This document shows positions 18,595-27,082 of a stretch of DNA of 64,000 nt, piece after piece (position 1 is the stretch's first letter; each line of letters begins with the position of its first letter). The DNA comes from Stutzerimonas stutzeri (GTDB lineage Bacteria; Pseudomonadota; Gammaproteobacteria; Pseudomonadales; Pseudomonadaceae). The position numbers and the translations under genes were made by a program. The DNA lies in assembly GCF_000590475.1 (NCBI RefSeq), contig NZ_CP007441.1, positions 1,174,090 to 1,238,089 on the forward strand. Direction: 5' to 3'. The notes beneath the pieces are model-generated. The model had not been told where the DNA came from. It ran no database searches and worked only from the letters and a program-made list of their open reading frames with translations.

Positions 18595-18978
18595 GGCGGA
18601 CCTCCAAGGATGTCATGTGGAGCGGCACTGGACGTGCGCGACCCTTATTCGTCTGACCGCTACTGTGCCGATCCGTTGCCCTGAAGCGCGGAGAGAGTCA
18701 ATGGAGCACGTAGCCGAACGAGGTTGCTGGCCGGGCCGTATGCCCCTGGCGAAACCCGGGTGGCGCATGTTCTGCAGCCGCTCCCAGGCCACGTATGTGG
18801 TTCTGTGTCTCAGGCCGCCCCTGCCGAGAGCGGTAAAACCGTCCTGACGCGGGCGAAAGCGCCAAGCAGACGCTATCCTTGAACATCTACTCGGCCATCC
18901 GTTGCCAGCGCTGCGCAACCTAGCGTTCGTGTTTTGTCAGTGGAGGCGGGGGCTACTCCGCAGCACAAGGAAATTCCA
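18595..18978 (+). other. Intergenic region upstream of putP copy 2
   Basis: 384 bases between the DUF3203 gene and the second putP. The divergent promoters must lie here, but no convincing motif was recognised, and there is no convincing short reading frame. It lacks the hairpin repeat found in front of the first putP. Confidence 0.5.
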
Positions 18979-20463
18979 ATGAATGTGAGCACTCCGACCC
19001 TGATCACCTTTGTGATCTATATCGCGGCGATGATCCTCATCGGCTTCACGGCCTATCGCGCCACCAACAATTTCGATGATTACATCCTGGGTGGTCGTAG
19101 TCTCGGCAGCTTCGTCACAGCGTTGTCGGCCGGTGCTTCGGACATGAGCGGCTGGTTGCTCATGGGCCTACCGGGCGCCATCTTCGTTGCCGGCCTGTCG
19201 GAAAGCTGGATCGCCATCGGCTTGATTGCCGGTGCCTGGCTCAACTGGATCTTCGTCGCCGGGCGGCTGCGGGTGCACACCGAACACAACCATAACGCGC
19301 TGACGCTGCCGGACTATTTTTCCCACCGTTTCGAGGACGCCAGTCGCCTGCTGCGGATCTTCTCGGCCCTGGTCATTCTGGTGTTCTTCACCATCTACTG
19401 CGCCTCCGGCGTGGTGGCGGGTGCGCGCTTGTTCGAATCGACCTTTGGCATGGAATACGGTACTGCGCTGTGGGTCGGCGCTGCGGCGACCATCCTTTAT
19501 GTCTTCGTCGGTGGTTTCCTCGCTGTGAGCTGGACCGATACCGTGCAGGCGACGCTGATGATCTTTGCACTGCTGATCACGCCGGTATTCGTCATCTTCG
19601 CCCTTGGCGACATGGGGACAGTAATGGACACCATCGCCGCGCAGGATCCATCTAACTTCGACATGTTCAAAGGGCTGTCCTTCATCGCGATCATCTCGTT
19701 GCTGGGCTGGGGCCTGGGCTATTTCGGCCAGCCGCACATTCTGGTGCGCTTCATGGCCGCCGACTCGGTGAAAACCATCCCCAACGCCCGCCGCATCGGC
19801 ATGGCCTGGATGATCCTGACCCTGCTCGGCGCGGTTACCGTGGGCTTTCTCGGCATCGCCTATTTCGCGGACAACCCGGCGCTGGCGGGTCCGGTCACCG
19901 AAAACGGTGAGCGGGTGTTCATGGAGCTGGTCAAGCTGATGTTCAATCCATGGGTGGCCGGTATCATCCTCTCCGGTGTACTGGCGGCGGTCATGAGTAC
20001 GCTCAGTGCGCAACTGCTGGTCAGCTCCAGCGCCCTGACACAAGATTTCTACAAAGCCTTTCTGCGCAAAGGCGCGTCGCAGACCGAGCTGGTCTGGGTT
20101 GGCCGTGGCATGGTTCTGTTGATTGCGATGATCGCGATTGGCATCGCCTCGAACCCGGACAGCAAGGTCCTAGGGCTGGTGTCCTACGCCTGGGCTGGGT
20201 TCGGCGCCGCTTTCGGTCCGGTGGTGCTGATTTCGCTGATCTGGAAGCGCATGACCCGCAACGGCGCCCTGGTCGGGATGTTGGTCGGTGCGGTGACCGT
20301 GGTGGTCTGGAAGCAATTCATCGGCCTTGGGCTGTACGAGATCATCCCAGGATTTATCTTCGCCAGCATCGCCATTTATGTAGTGAGCCTCATGGGCAAA
20401 GAGCCAGCCGCTTCCATCCAGAAACGTTTTGAGGTTGCTGACGCGGAATATCGCGCAGGCTGA
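18979..20463 (+). CDS. putP: Sodium/proline symporter PutP (copy 2)
   Basis: 494 aa, the same length as copy 1 and very close to it: only six differences occur in the first 60 residues, and the SSF family motifs are unchanged. The ATG at 18979 follows AAGGAAATT; an in-frame start at 18934 is not supported by the paralogue. Changes concentrate at the N-terminus, in the loop near residues 215-225 and at the C-terminus. A tandem duplication kept at both loci suggests different regulation or substrate affinity, since the two upstream regions are unrelated. Confidence 0.95.
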   Translation: MNVSTPTLITFVIYIAAMILIGFTAYRATNNFDDYILGGRSLGSFVTALSAGASDMSGWLLMGLPGAIFVAGLSESWIAIGLIAGAWLNWIFVAGRLRVHTEHNHNALTLPDYFSHRFEDASRLLRIFSALVILVFFTIYCASGVVAGARLFESTFGMEYGTALWVGAAATILYVFVGGFLAVSWTDTVQATLMIFALLITPVFVIFALGDMGTVMDTIAAQDPSNFDMFKGLSFIAIISLLGWGLGYFGQPHILVRFMAADSVKTIPNARRIGMAWMILTLLGAVTVGFLGIAYFADNPALAGPVTENGERVFMELVKLMFNPWVAGIILSGVLAAVMSTLSAQLLVSSSALTQDFYKAFLRKGASQTELVWVGRGMVLLIAMIAIGIASNPDSKVLGLVSYAWAGFGAAFGPVVLISLIWKRMTRNGALVGMLVGAVTVVVWKQFIGLGLYEIIPGFIFASIAIYVVSLMGKEPAASIQKRFEVADAEYRAG

Positions 20464-20637
20464 GCACAGCGTCCCGGGATGAGCGCCAGCGTCGCGATGG
20501 TCCCGCCTCGACGCTGTTGCTTGCAGTTGGGGTGCATGGCACAGGAATAGGCTGTCGCCCGTTAGCGCAACGGTGGATACTGATTGGCCAGGCGCCGGAC
20601 CATTGGCGCCTCTGACAGGAAATTCAGGAGTATTCCG

Positions 20638-20811
20638 ATGAAAGCGCAATCTGTGATGATCACCCGTGCAATGGCCGTCGTGCTGGCGGCTTTTTTGATG
20701 ACGGGCTGCAGCCTGCGCTTGCCGGGCGTCGGTATCGACATTGGCGATAGTGGTGGCCATGGCGGTGGCACGCACTGCCCGCCTGGCCAAGCCAAGAAAG
20801 GCAATTGCTGA
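20638..20811 (+). CDS. Small lipoprotein ending in CPPGQAKKGNC
   Basis: 57-aa predicted lipoprotein. The signal peptide runs to the lipobox LMTGC, with the lipidated Cys at residue 24. The mature part is a short Gly/His-rich linker (GDSGGHGGGTH) and the terminal block CPPGQAKKGNC, a pattern seen in other small proteobacterial lipoproteins of unknown function. The ATG at 20638 is preceded by CAGGAG. It follows putP copy 2 by 174 bases and may be a separate unit. Confidence 0.78.
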   Translation: MKAQSVMITRAMAVVLAAFLMTGCSLRLPGVGIDIGDSGGHGGGTHCPPGQAKKGNC

Positions 20812-21256
20812 TAACGGAGCAAAACCGCAGGCTGAGCGGCATGTTGCTGCTCAGCAGCGGCGATGGGTGCACCCATCCTATGGCCTGCCTCGCAAGTCCA
20901 TCGCCGCATCAACAAGCGCACCCTTACAGCGCCGTCCGCCCGCCCGCACCGTAGGCTGGCTGCAACCCATCAAAGCGCTGCTGATAGTTTCGCCCAACCC
21001 AAGCCAACCCAACGCCCAATCTCGCTTCGAGCGGAACCGTCGCCTTTAGACAGTCCTTTGCACCCGGGGTAAACAAAGCGGCACACGAGATATTTCCAGA
21101 ACCCCGGTACCGCTCGTCTCCAGAACAGCCGGCGCTTTTGACAGGTCGTAACTTTCTGCCACGGTTAGTCTGAAGTGCGCGTACCGCTTGCGCTTGGTAG
21201 CCCCGGCAAAGCTCGCATCGCTAGAACAAAAACAATAAACAACTGAGGAATGTCCC
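20812..21256 (+). other. Intergenic region before the secreted hydrolase
   Basis: 445 bases without a supported gene. It contains a short palindrome GATGGGTGCACCCATC near 20862-20877 and a sequence near 20953-20975 that resembles a degraded Pseudomonas GTAGG-type repeat. Nothing else was recognised. Confidence 0.45.
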
Positions 21257-22663
21257 ATGCTTCCAAGCAAGTTGGCTTCAGCCTGTGCGCGTGCCGTTAT
21301 CGGCGTGATGCTGGTAGGTACGATCGGAGTTGCCGCCGATGTTCAGGCTCGGTCGAAACCCATCAAACCGCCGGTGTCCCACAGCGAATCACGTGAGCAG
21401 GATTCGCGCACCTTCGTCCCGGTCGAATCGCCGCTAGCGGCTTTTCCCGGACTGCCAAGCGAACGCTGGTCCGGCATTTATCAAGGCTCGTCCTATCAGA
21501 TCGAAGTACCGCCGAATTGGAACGGCATGCTGGTGATGTACGCCCATGGCTATCGCGGCCCGGGCCCGGAACTCACCGTGGGGCCGCCACCGATCCGCCC
21601 ATGGTTGCTGCAACAGGGCTACGCTTGGGCTGCGTCCAGCTACAGCAAGAATTACTACGATGTGCGCGCTGGTATCGAAGACACCAACGCCCTGGCGCTG
21701 GCTTTCAGCAGCCTGACCGGCAAGGCGCAACCGACCAAGACCTACATCACCGGGCATTCCATGGGCGGCCACGTTGCGGCAGCGGCAGTTGAAGCCGAGA
21801 CCTACGCTACCGCCAACAATCCGGTGCGTTACAGCGGTTCGGTGCCCATGTGCGGTGTCACGGGCGACGTCTATGAATTCGAATACCTGATGAACTTCAC
21901 CTTTGCCGCCCAGCATCTGGCAGGCCTGGGACCGACCACGTTTCCGGCCACCGATTTCCAGGCCAAGCTGCCGCAGATCATCGGCGCGCTGTGGGATACC
22001 TACCCGACCGATCCGTCGCCGCAGGGTGAAAAGCTCGAAGGCATCGTCCGCGACCTCAGTGGTGGCGAGCGCCCGATCTTCGCCGAAGGCTTCCGCACCA
22101 GCTTGCAAAGCGTCGTGCTGGGTACCGGTGGTCGAGACGGCTCGGTCGACGGCATCCTCGCTGATTCGCTCTCCGGCAACCTTGCCACCCGCTATCAGTT
22201 CGATACGAACAAGGCGATGTCCCGCGAGGAACGCGAATTCAACGATTCGATCATCCGTGTCATCGGCCACCCACCAGCCAATAGCATTCGCCCGGATGGC
22301 CTGCGCTGGATTCCGGTGGTGAATGGCCAGTTCAACGTCCCGGTGGTCAGCATCCATACCCTGGGCGATCTGTATGTGCCGTTCAAACATCAGCAGCTCT
22401 ACCGCCGCAACGCCATCGCCAACGGCAACGGCGATCTGCTGGTGCAACGCGCGATCCGCGCGCCCAGCCACTGTGATTTCACCTATCAGGAACAGATCGA
22501 AGCGATGGCGGCGATGCTGCAATGGGAACAGCAGGGCATTAAGCCGGCCGGAGATGATGTGATCAACCCACGCGTCGTCGCCAATCCTGCCTATGGTTGC
22601 GAGTTCACACGTAACGACGGTACGCAGAATCGGACAGCGCTGCCGGCCTGCCCGGAAAGCTGA
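21257..22663 (+). CDS. Secreted alpha/beta-fold hydrolase
   Basis: 468 aa with an N-terminal signal peptide, cleavage likely after VAADVQA near residue 31. An alpha/beta hydrolase fold follows, with oxyanion region MYAHGYRGPG and nucleophile elbow TGHSMGG, catalytic Ser S168. Candidate acid and base are the Asp in HTLGDLYVPF and the His in APSHCDF. The substrate is unknown; peptidase-, esterase- and amidase-like relatives share this layout. Two Cys near the C-terminus may form a disulfide in the periplasm or outside the cell. A terminator follows at 22705. Confidence 0.85.
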   Translation: MLPSKLASACARAVIGVMLVGTIGVAADVQARSKPIKPPVSHSESREQDSRTFVPVESPLAAFPGLPSERWSGIYQGSSYQIEVPPNWNGMLVMYAHGYRGPGPELTVGPPPIRPWLLQQGYAWAASSYSKNYYDVRAGIEDTNALALAFSSLTGKAQPTKTYITGHSMGGHVAAAAVEAETYATANNPVRYSGSVPMCGVTGDVYEFEYLMNFTFAAQHLAGLGPTTFPATDFQAKLPQIIGALWDTYPTDPSPQGEKLEGIVRDLSGGERPIFAEGFRTSLQSVVLGTGGRDGSVDGILADSLSGNLATRYQFDTNKAMSREEREFNDSIIRVIGHPPANSIRPDGLRWIPVVNGQFNVPVVSIHTLGDLYVPFKHQQLYRRNAIANGNGDLLVQRAIRAPSHCDFTYQEQIEAMAAMLQWEQQGIKPAGDDVINPRVVANPAYGCEFTRNDGTQNRTALPACPES

Positions 22664-22704
22664 TGTTCTGGCCCGTTGAACGAGGTCGAATCCGTTGATC
22701 CCAA

Positions 22705-22730
22705 AGAAGCCCTGCCAGCCAGGGCTTTCT
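22705..22730 (+). terminator. Terminator after the secreted hydrolase
   Basis: Stem AAGCCCTG/CAGGGCTT with a 5-base loop followed by TTCT, about 44 bases downstream of the hydrolase stop. Confidence 0.6.
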
Positions 22731-22938
22731 CGCCATTGAGAACCGCCCATTTTTTTGCCAACCGTTGGTGGACTGCGAGCGCAGAACGATGGCGCACTGA
22801 AAGATCGAACGGATCCTCGCTCGCGCTGATTTATGTGCGATGAGCTGGGCTTGGCTCAATCGGTCGTAAGGATTTTTCTTTGTCGTCGACAGCGCATGAG
22901 TCCTGCGCTAGGGCTATTTGCCATACCGGGTGTAACCC

Positions 22939-23160
22939 ATGAGCACCATGAACATTTCATTACCTGAAACGCTCAAAAGCCTCGTCGACAATCAGGCCAA
23001 TCAACGGGGCTATGGGACCGTGAATACGTCCGCGAATTGATTCGTGAGGACCAGGACCGTCAGCAGCATAGAGCCATGCTTCTCGCGGGAGCCTCGTCTG
23101 CTCCAACCACTGCCGTTGGTGCCCACTATTTCGAACCCCTTCGTGACCGCGTGCGGAACG
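22939..23160 (+). pseudogene. Frameshifted ParD-type antitoxin gene
   Basis: Starting at the ATG at 22939 the frame reads MSTMNISLPETLKSLVDNQA and continues NQRGYG, the start of a ParD ribbon-helix-helix antitoxin. It then runs into a stop at 23038. The rest of the antitoxin continues in another frame from about 23022: EYVRELIREDQDRQQ, then LLAGASSAPT and YFEPLRDRVR. A single small indel near 23015-23021 explains the break. The gene should be non-functional. It is paired with the parE remnant downstream. Confidence 0.8.
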
Positions 23161-23197
23161 TTAGCGGAAGCAAAGCCGGTATTCCAAGTGCTCAAGT

Positions 23198-23491
23198 GCT
23201 CAAGCGATTCAAGATGCAGACGACATTATTGGCGACCTGAGCGAACGAGCCGGAGCTGCCACCCTCGGCCTTATCGACGCGCTAGAACGCGCTTACAGAT
23301 AACCGCGCAGCATCCGTCGTCCGGCTCCAGTCGATACGTCCACGAGCTCGGTCTGTCAGAACTGCGCTGCTGGAGCCAAGCGATACCCGTATGTCGTGGT
23401 CTAGATCGAGCGTGACGACTATATAGACATATGGCGAATGCGACACGGTGCACGTGCTGTCCCGGCATGGCTCGCTGATGGGGCTAAATAA
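23198..23491 (+). pseudogene. Frameshifted ParE/RelE-type toxin gene
   Basis: Remnants of a ParE-family toxin are spread over two alternating frames. DADDIIGDLSERAG and DALERAYR end in a stop at 23300. HPSSGSSRYVHELG and LSELRCWS are read in the next frame from 23311. KRYPYVV returns to the first frame at 23378 and meets a TAG at 23402, after which IERDDYIDIWRMRHGAR and PAWL continue to a stop at 23489. At least two frameshifts and one nonsense codon make it inactive. Order and similarity follow the usual antitoxin-toxin operon. Confidence 0.8.
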
Positions 23492-23613
23492 ATCTGTCCC
23501 TTTATCAACTCATCGCTGTTAACACCTGGCCACCGGTAGTTTTTGTACTGTAATGACGAGACTAGGGTTCGATGTGTCGGACACGCCTTCATTCGGAACA
23601 TGGGAGCATGACT

Positions 23614-24042
23614 ATGTTGGTATCAACCGAAATCCACTCCACCCGTGCGGTCACGGCGCTGCCTTTCGTGCATCGCATGGCTTTGCTGCTATGTGTCGCT
23701 GCGATGGTGCTGTTTACAACGCAGACCTTCGCTCACCATGGATGGTCGTGGGCGGAAGAAGAGCAGTCGGAGTTGAAGGGCACGATTAGTGAGATTTCGA
23801 TGGCGCCACCTCATCCAGCTCTGCGCGTAAAGGCTCAAGACGGCCGTGTATGGCAAGTCGACTTGAGCAATCCGAGCCAGACGCAACGTTCCGGTTTCAC
23901 CGGCGATACTGCCGAGGTGGGAGATGACATCACCGTACTCGGCAATCGCACCAAAGAGCCAAACAAAGCCCATATGAAAGCCGTGCGCATTACGGTCGAT
24001 GGCAAGCAGTACGACATGTATCCGGAACGCATCAAGGAATGA
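23614..24042 (+). CDS. DUF6152-like exported protein
   Basis: 142 aa with a signal peptide (hydrophobic core MALLLCVAAMVLFTTQ, cleavage after TFA) and a mature protein starting HHGWSWAEEE. The HH-W start and a small beta-rich domain (ISMAPPHPALRVKAQDGRVW) match what I recall of the DUF6152 family. Its role is unknown; the two N-terminal His residues could bind metal. The ATG at 23614 has GGGAG at 23602-23606. It is followed by a membrane protein 10 bases downstream, probably one operon. Confidence 0.7.
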   Translation: MLVSTEIHSTRAVTALPFVHRMALLLCVAAMVLFTTQTFAHHGWSWAEEEQSELKGTISEISMAPPHPALRVKAQDGRVWQVDLSNPSQTQRSGFTGDTAEVGDDITVLGNRTKEPNKAHMKAVRITVDGKQYDMYPERIKE

Positions 24043-24052
24043 CGACACGGCG

Positions 24053-24526
24053 ATGACAGCGTTTCTGCAATCAGTCGCCGACTGGCCCGGTGCCGTCTTC
24101 CTGCAGGAATACTGGATCGCCTATCTCATCGTGAATGCCGCGCACATCCTTGGCATAGGGCTGCTCCTGGGCGCAATCCTGCCGCTGGATCTATGCCTGT
24201 TGCGTACAACGCGCGGACGGGAACTGCCGGTCCTCGGACCCTTTCTGGTGCGCGCAGCGGTAACGGGCACCACACTCGCAGTGATAACGGGACTTTGGTT
24301 GTTCTCGGTAAAGCCGGTCGAGTATGCAGCAAACCCGGCCTTCCGTTACAAGGCAGCACTGCTGGTGCTGGCAGCCTGCATCGTTGCACTTCAGCATCAC
24401 GGCAAGTCCTTTATGACCGCCCTGCACAGCGGCCAGCCAACGGCGCGAGTCCGCACCCTGGCCGCCGCATCCGCTATTGTTTGGCTTTCTACTCTCGTAG
24501 CTGGTCGCTGGATCGGCTTTGTGTGA
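24053..24526 (+). CDS. Membrane protein, DUF6644/DUF2214-like
   Basis: 157 aa with four hydrophobic segments (about residues 25-48, 65-88, 98-116 and 134-152). The motif NAAHILGIGLLLGAILPLDL near residues 26-45 places a conserved His in the first helix, a pattern of small four-helix membrane proteins that may bind haem or metal. It starts 10 bases after the DUF6152-like gene, so the two are likely cotranscribed and may work together. The family assignment is from memory. Confidence 0.65.
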   Translation: MTAFLQSVADWPGAVFLQEYWIAYLIVNAAHILGIGLLLGAILPLDLCLLRTTRGRELPVLGPFLVRAAVTGTTLAVITGLWLFSVKPVEYAANPAFRYKAALLVLAACIVALQHHGKSFMTALHSGQPTARVRTLAAASAIVWLSTLVAGRWIGFV

Positions 24527-24900
24527 TGTGAGGCTGTCGACGGGGAAGTTGGCGGCGCCAGCCGACATCGCTGACGATATGCCCTAGAGGTTTGGCTGCT
24601 TTGAACAGCCTGGTTATGGCCGCTTTTGGGCTAGGAGCGGACGGTGACCTCAATAACTAAACCAGTCCTTTTTTAAGCTTGGATCGGTTGTGGGAGGTGG
24701 GGTGTCGGCGGAAGGATCAACATCAAAAAGCCCTGCAAGTGCAGGGCTTTTTGATGTGGAGCGGGTGAAGGGGAATCGAACCCTTTTGCTTAGTGTGTCG
24801 TTCCGGCTCAAAGCCTGTCGTTATGCGGCTTCCGGGCTGAGCCGTCTGCTCGTTTCGGCGCAGTACGTCACAGTGTTTTCGACAGTTTATCGACACTCCT
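24527..24900 (+). other. Intergenic region containing the left island boundary
   Basis: 374 bases between the DUF6644-like gene and the first island gene. No gene was seen. It contains a terminator hairpin and a 3' fragment of tRNA-Gly (24725-24786), after which the base composition shifts towards A/T. Confidence 0.5.
24725..24786 (+). repeat. Left boundary repeat: tRNA-Gly 3' fragment with terminator (candidate att site)
   Basis: A hairpin AAAAAGCCCTGC/GCAGGGCTTTTT is followed by the last ~28 bases of a tRNA-Gly gene on the minus strand, including its CCA (complement TGG at 24757-24759) and T-arm GAATCGAACCC. The same order and orientation occur at the intact tRNA-Gly gene (29643-29703). 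The tRNA part differs there by one substitution and one extra G. The rest of the tRNA is missing. This is the usual trace of an element that inserted at a tRNA 3' end. Confidence 0.7.
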
Positions 24901-26103
24901 TCAGTCAGGTTCATCTGGGTGGTAGTTGAAGTACGTTAAGTCGATAAACTGGTATTCAGAGTCTATAATTTTTTCCAGTACCCTAAGGCCGAGATTCGGA
25001 TCATGCGCTGTTGTAGTGAATTTTCCCTCGTTATACTCATTCTTCAATAACGAAAAGTACTCCGTTTCAAAAAACCCCCAGGCTTGGAAAGCAATTAAAT
25101 CTCCATTTTCTAGCATAAATTCTTTAAGGTGACGCCAGTTCATAAAACCTTCCGCTTGTGGACTGCAGAAGGAGCCCAAGAACTCCATGGCGCTCTCTGA
25201 TTGGGTGCCGAGGGAGGCCCCATGTCCCGTCGGGTCATGCTCGGCGCAAATATTGATAAAACGGCCTAATATGCTTTCTGGCTTGATCTCATCTACAATC
25301 CTTAAAAACCGCTCGAGGGTTGAAAATGGCGCTATGTTTACTACGGTGATCATGTAAGGAGCAATGGTTTCTGGGTGTGAGTTACGCCATAAAAAAGCGA
25401 ACCCGTTGTTTCCTTGCGAAGTGCCTTTAGCGGCAATGTACCTCAAAGCTGTTAGCATCTGTTGTACGTGGCTATCTAGCCGTTTTATATCGCCGCCGCT
25501 GTAAAGTCCCATGTCGTAGAGGCATATGTGAAAACCCGACAAATGATCATCAGCAATTGATAGTGAAAGATTTCCTTCCGTAATTTCTTTCGGATCTACG
25601 ATCTCAAGGCTTATTTTTGTTTTATCTTGGACTGGTTTTAAGCAAAGAATTTTCCTTTGGTGCCATGTGATTTCATTGAAAACGTAGTGTCGTAAAAGTG
25701 TCGGCCATTCGGTTGAAATAATGACGCTTATTATGTCGGAGCTGGCGAGTAGAGGTATATAGGATCTTAGTTCGGCTGCGTATGCTGAAAGCTCCGTCCC
25801 TGCTTGTCGTGTTGGTTCTTTGATATTCTTGAGCTCTACAAGAACAATTGTTTCAGATTCGGATGAATATAATAGAACGTCTGGACGAAGTATATCCCCA
25901 CTTTTTAATGATATGTTTTCATCAAAAGAAATTGGATAATTGTAGTTAAGACAGTCGATGCAGTAGCTATAGCTTTCCGCAATTCGTTTTTCTTCGCCAG
26001 CGTATCCATCTAATGATTTAGGGGCGATTAATTCGCCCAAGCCGTACACTTGGCTAATTTCCTTAGTTAGCCAGGCTTGCATCGCTGCTTCGCTTGCAAA
26101 CAT
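24901..26103 (-). CDS. PD-(D/E)XK nuclease-like protein of unknown function
   Basis: 400 aa from the ATG at 26103 (MFASEAAMQAWLTKEI). A nuclease-type core is visible: RPDVLLY with D75, then IVLVELKN with E90 and K92, and a downstream Gln at residue 100, all as in PD-(D/E)XK folds. The C-terminal 250 residues are not recognised. There is no methylase or specificity subunit nearby, so this is not an ordinary restriction enzyme. A/T-rich codons mark it as acquired. It is the first island gene inside the left boundary. A defence role is inference from the fold and the neighbours. Confidence 0.6.
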   Translation of the reverse strand: MFASEAAMQAWLTKEISQVYGLGELIAPKSLDGYAGEEKRIAESYSYCIDCLNYNYPISFDENISLKSGDILRPDVLLYSSESETIVLVELKNIKEPTRQAGTELSAYAAELRSYIPLLASSDIISVIISTEWPTLLRHYVFNEITWHQRKILCLKPVQDKTKISLEIVDPKEITEGNLSLSIADDHLSGFHICLYDMGLYSGGDIKRLDSHVQQMLTALRYIAAKGTSQGNNGFAFLWRNSHPETIAPYMITVVNIAPFSTLERFLRIVDEIKPESILGRFINICAEHDPTGHGASLGTQSESAMEFLGSFCSPQAEGFMNWRHLKEFMLENGDLIAFQAWGFFETEYFSLLKNEYNEGKFTTTAHDPNLGLRVLEKIIDSEYQFIDLTYFNYHPDEPD

Positions 26104-26134
26104 AGGGTTCTCGATGTTTTTTATAAAGGTGGAT

Positions 26135-26848
26135 TTAAGGTAGGAAGTTGTTTTCTGCGGAACAAGCGGGTTTATACCGGCCACACATCTGCTTGAAAGC
26201 AACCTTGGCGCCTTTCCGGCAGTCGCGGTAAATCAGCGAGCCGCGTTTGTAGTTTTGGCACACGCTGCTGAAGTCGATCTGGTCGTTTACGACAGTCCAT
26301 TGAAACTGTCCGCCTACGCGCTGCTTGTTATGGCCATTCTCCCAGCTCCAGTTGCTCATGTTCGTCTCACGGGTCTCTGAGCGCTTCTGAGTGTTGCTGG
26401 ACGAACTGGAAGCGTAGTAGCGGGCTGGCGGAGGTTGCATCGTGTTGGCGACAGGGCGGGGTGTGTAGTTTTCGTCGCTGAAAGAGGTTTGCTTGCGTTC
26501 TATCGTGCGCGCCGAGGCCTCTTCGAACCATTCGATTTCAGCCTGGGTTAATGGGCGTTGCCCTTTTGGTTCAGGTGCCGCTGATGGTTCTGGAGCGTCG
26601 TATTGCGCCAGTGAAGGCTCGCTAACTGGCTGGGCGGGTTCTGCCTGCTCTTGGTTGAACCAGGTCTTGCCTGTGACATTAGTGCCCGAATTGATCTGGT
26701 TTATATCCAGCGCAATGGGCTCTGCGATCAGAGCTGCCAATCCCAGCAAGATCGCCGATCCAATGCTCAGGATGGCGACGAGCCTCCATGGGCTGTCTTT
26801 TTTCCTGCTACGCAGATGTTCGGGTGCATCTTCCCATTCCGATCTCAT
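26135..26848 (-). CDS. Membrane-anchored protein with Cys-rich C-terminal domain
   Basis: 237 aa. A cytoplasmic N-terminus is followed by one transmembrane segment (about residues 23-44, LVAILSIGSAILLGLAALIA), a long low-complexity Pro/Ser/Glu linker, and a compact C-terminal domain of about 65 residues with four Cys (SVCQNYKRGSLIYRDCRKGA, MCGRYKPACSAENNFLP). An ideal AAGGAGG site precedes the ATG at 26848. Base composition is nearer that of the host than of the other island genes, so it may have a separate history. The function is unknown; an outside-facing disulfide-bonded domain is plausible. Confidence 0.65.
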   Translation of the reverse strand: MRSEWEDAPEHLRSRKKDSPWRLVAILSIGSAILLGLAALIAEPIALDINQINSGTNVTGKTWFNQEQAEPAQPVSEPSLAQYDAPEPSAAPEPKGQRPLTQAEIEWFEEASARTIERKQTSFSDENYTPRPVANTMQPPPARYYASSSSSNTQKRSETRETNMSNWSWENGHNKQRVGGQFQWTVVNDQIDFSSVCQNYKRGSLIYRDCRKGAKVAFKQMCGRYKPACSAENNFLP

Positions 26849-27082
26849 GTCGCCTCCTTGCGCTTTACAGTGGACAAACGTACCTGCTCCCTTCATCGCT
26901 CGATAACAAGCTGTCTATTTATACAGTGATTATTGGTGCCGCTGCGGGTAAAATTGCTGCTTGCACGTGCCGATTGCTAGTCGTAATTCGCTCCAGTCGG
27001 TTTCGCCAGTTGGCTGAGCGCTGGTACGACAAGAGAAAAATCTGATACGAGACGTATTTGTTTGCGCTTCGCTGAGAGCTAA

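Noticed and set aside
18595..18978. Hairpin repeat in front of the second putP, as in the first
   Set aside because: The sequence was searched by eye for GTTGAA ends and the GTAAATGAGCATTT core, and neither occurs.
21434..22750. 438-aa minus-strand frame over the secreted hydrolase gene
   Set aside because: Antisense to a gene with signal peptide and GHSMGG motif; composition is that of a GC-driven shadow.
24757..24786. A separate functional tRNA gene
   Set aside because: Only the 3' part (T-arm and acceptor 3' strand) is present; no anticodon arm or 5' acceptor strand can be found next to it.
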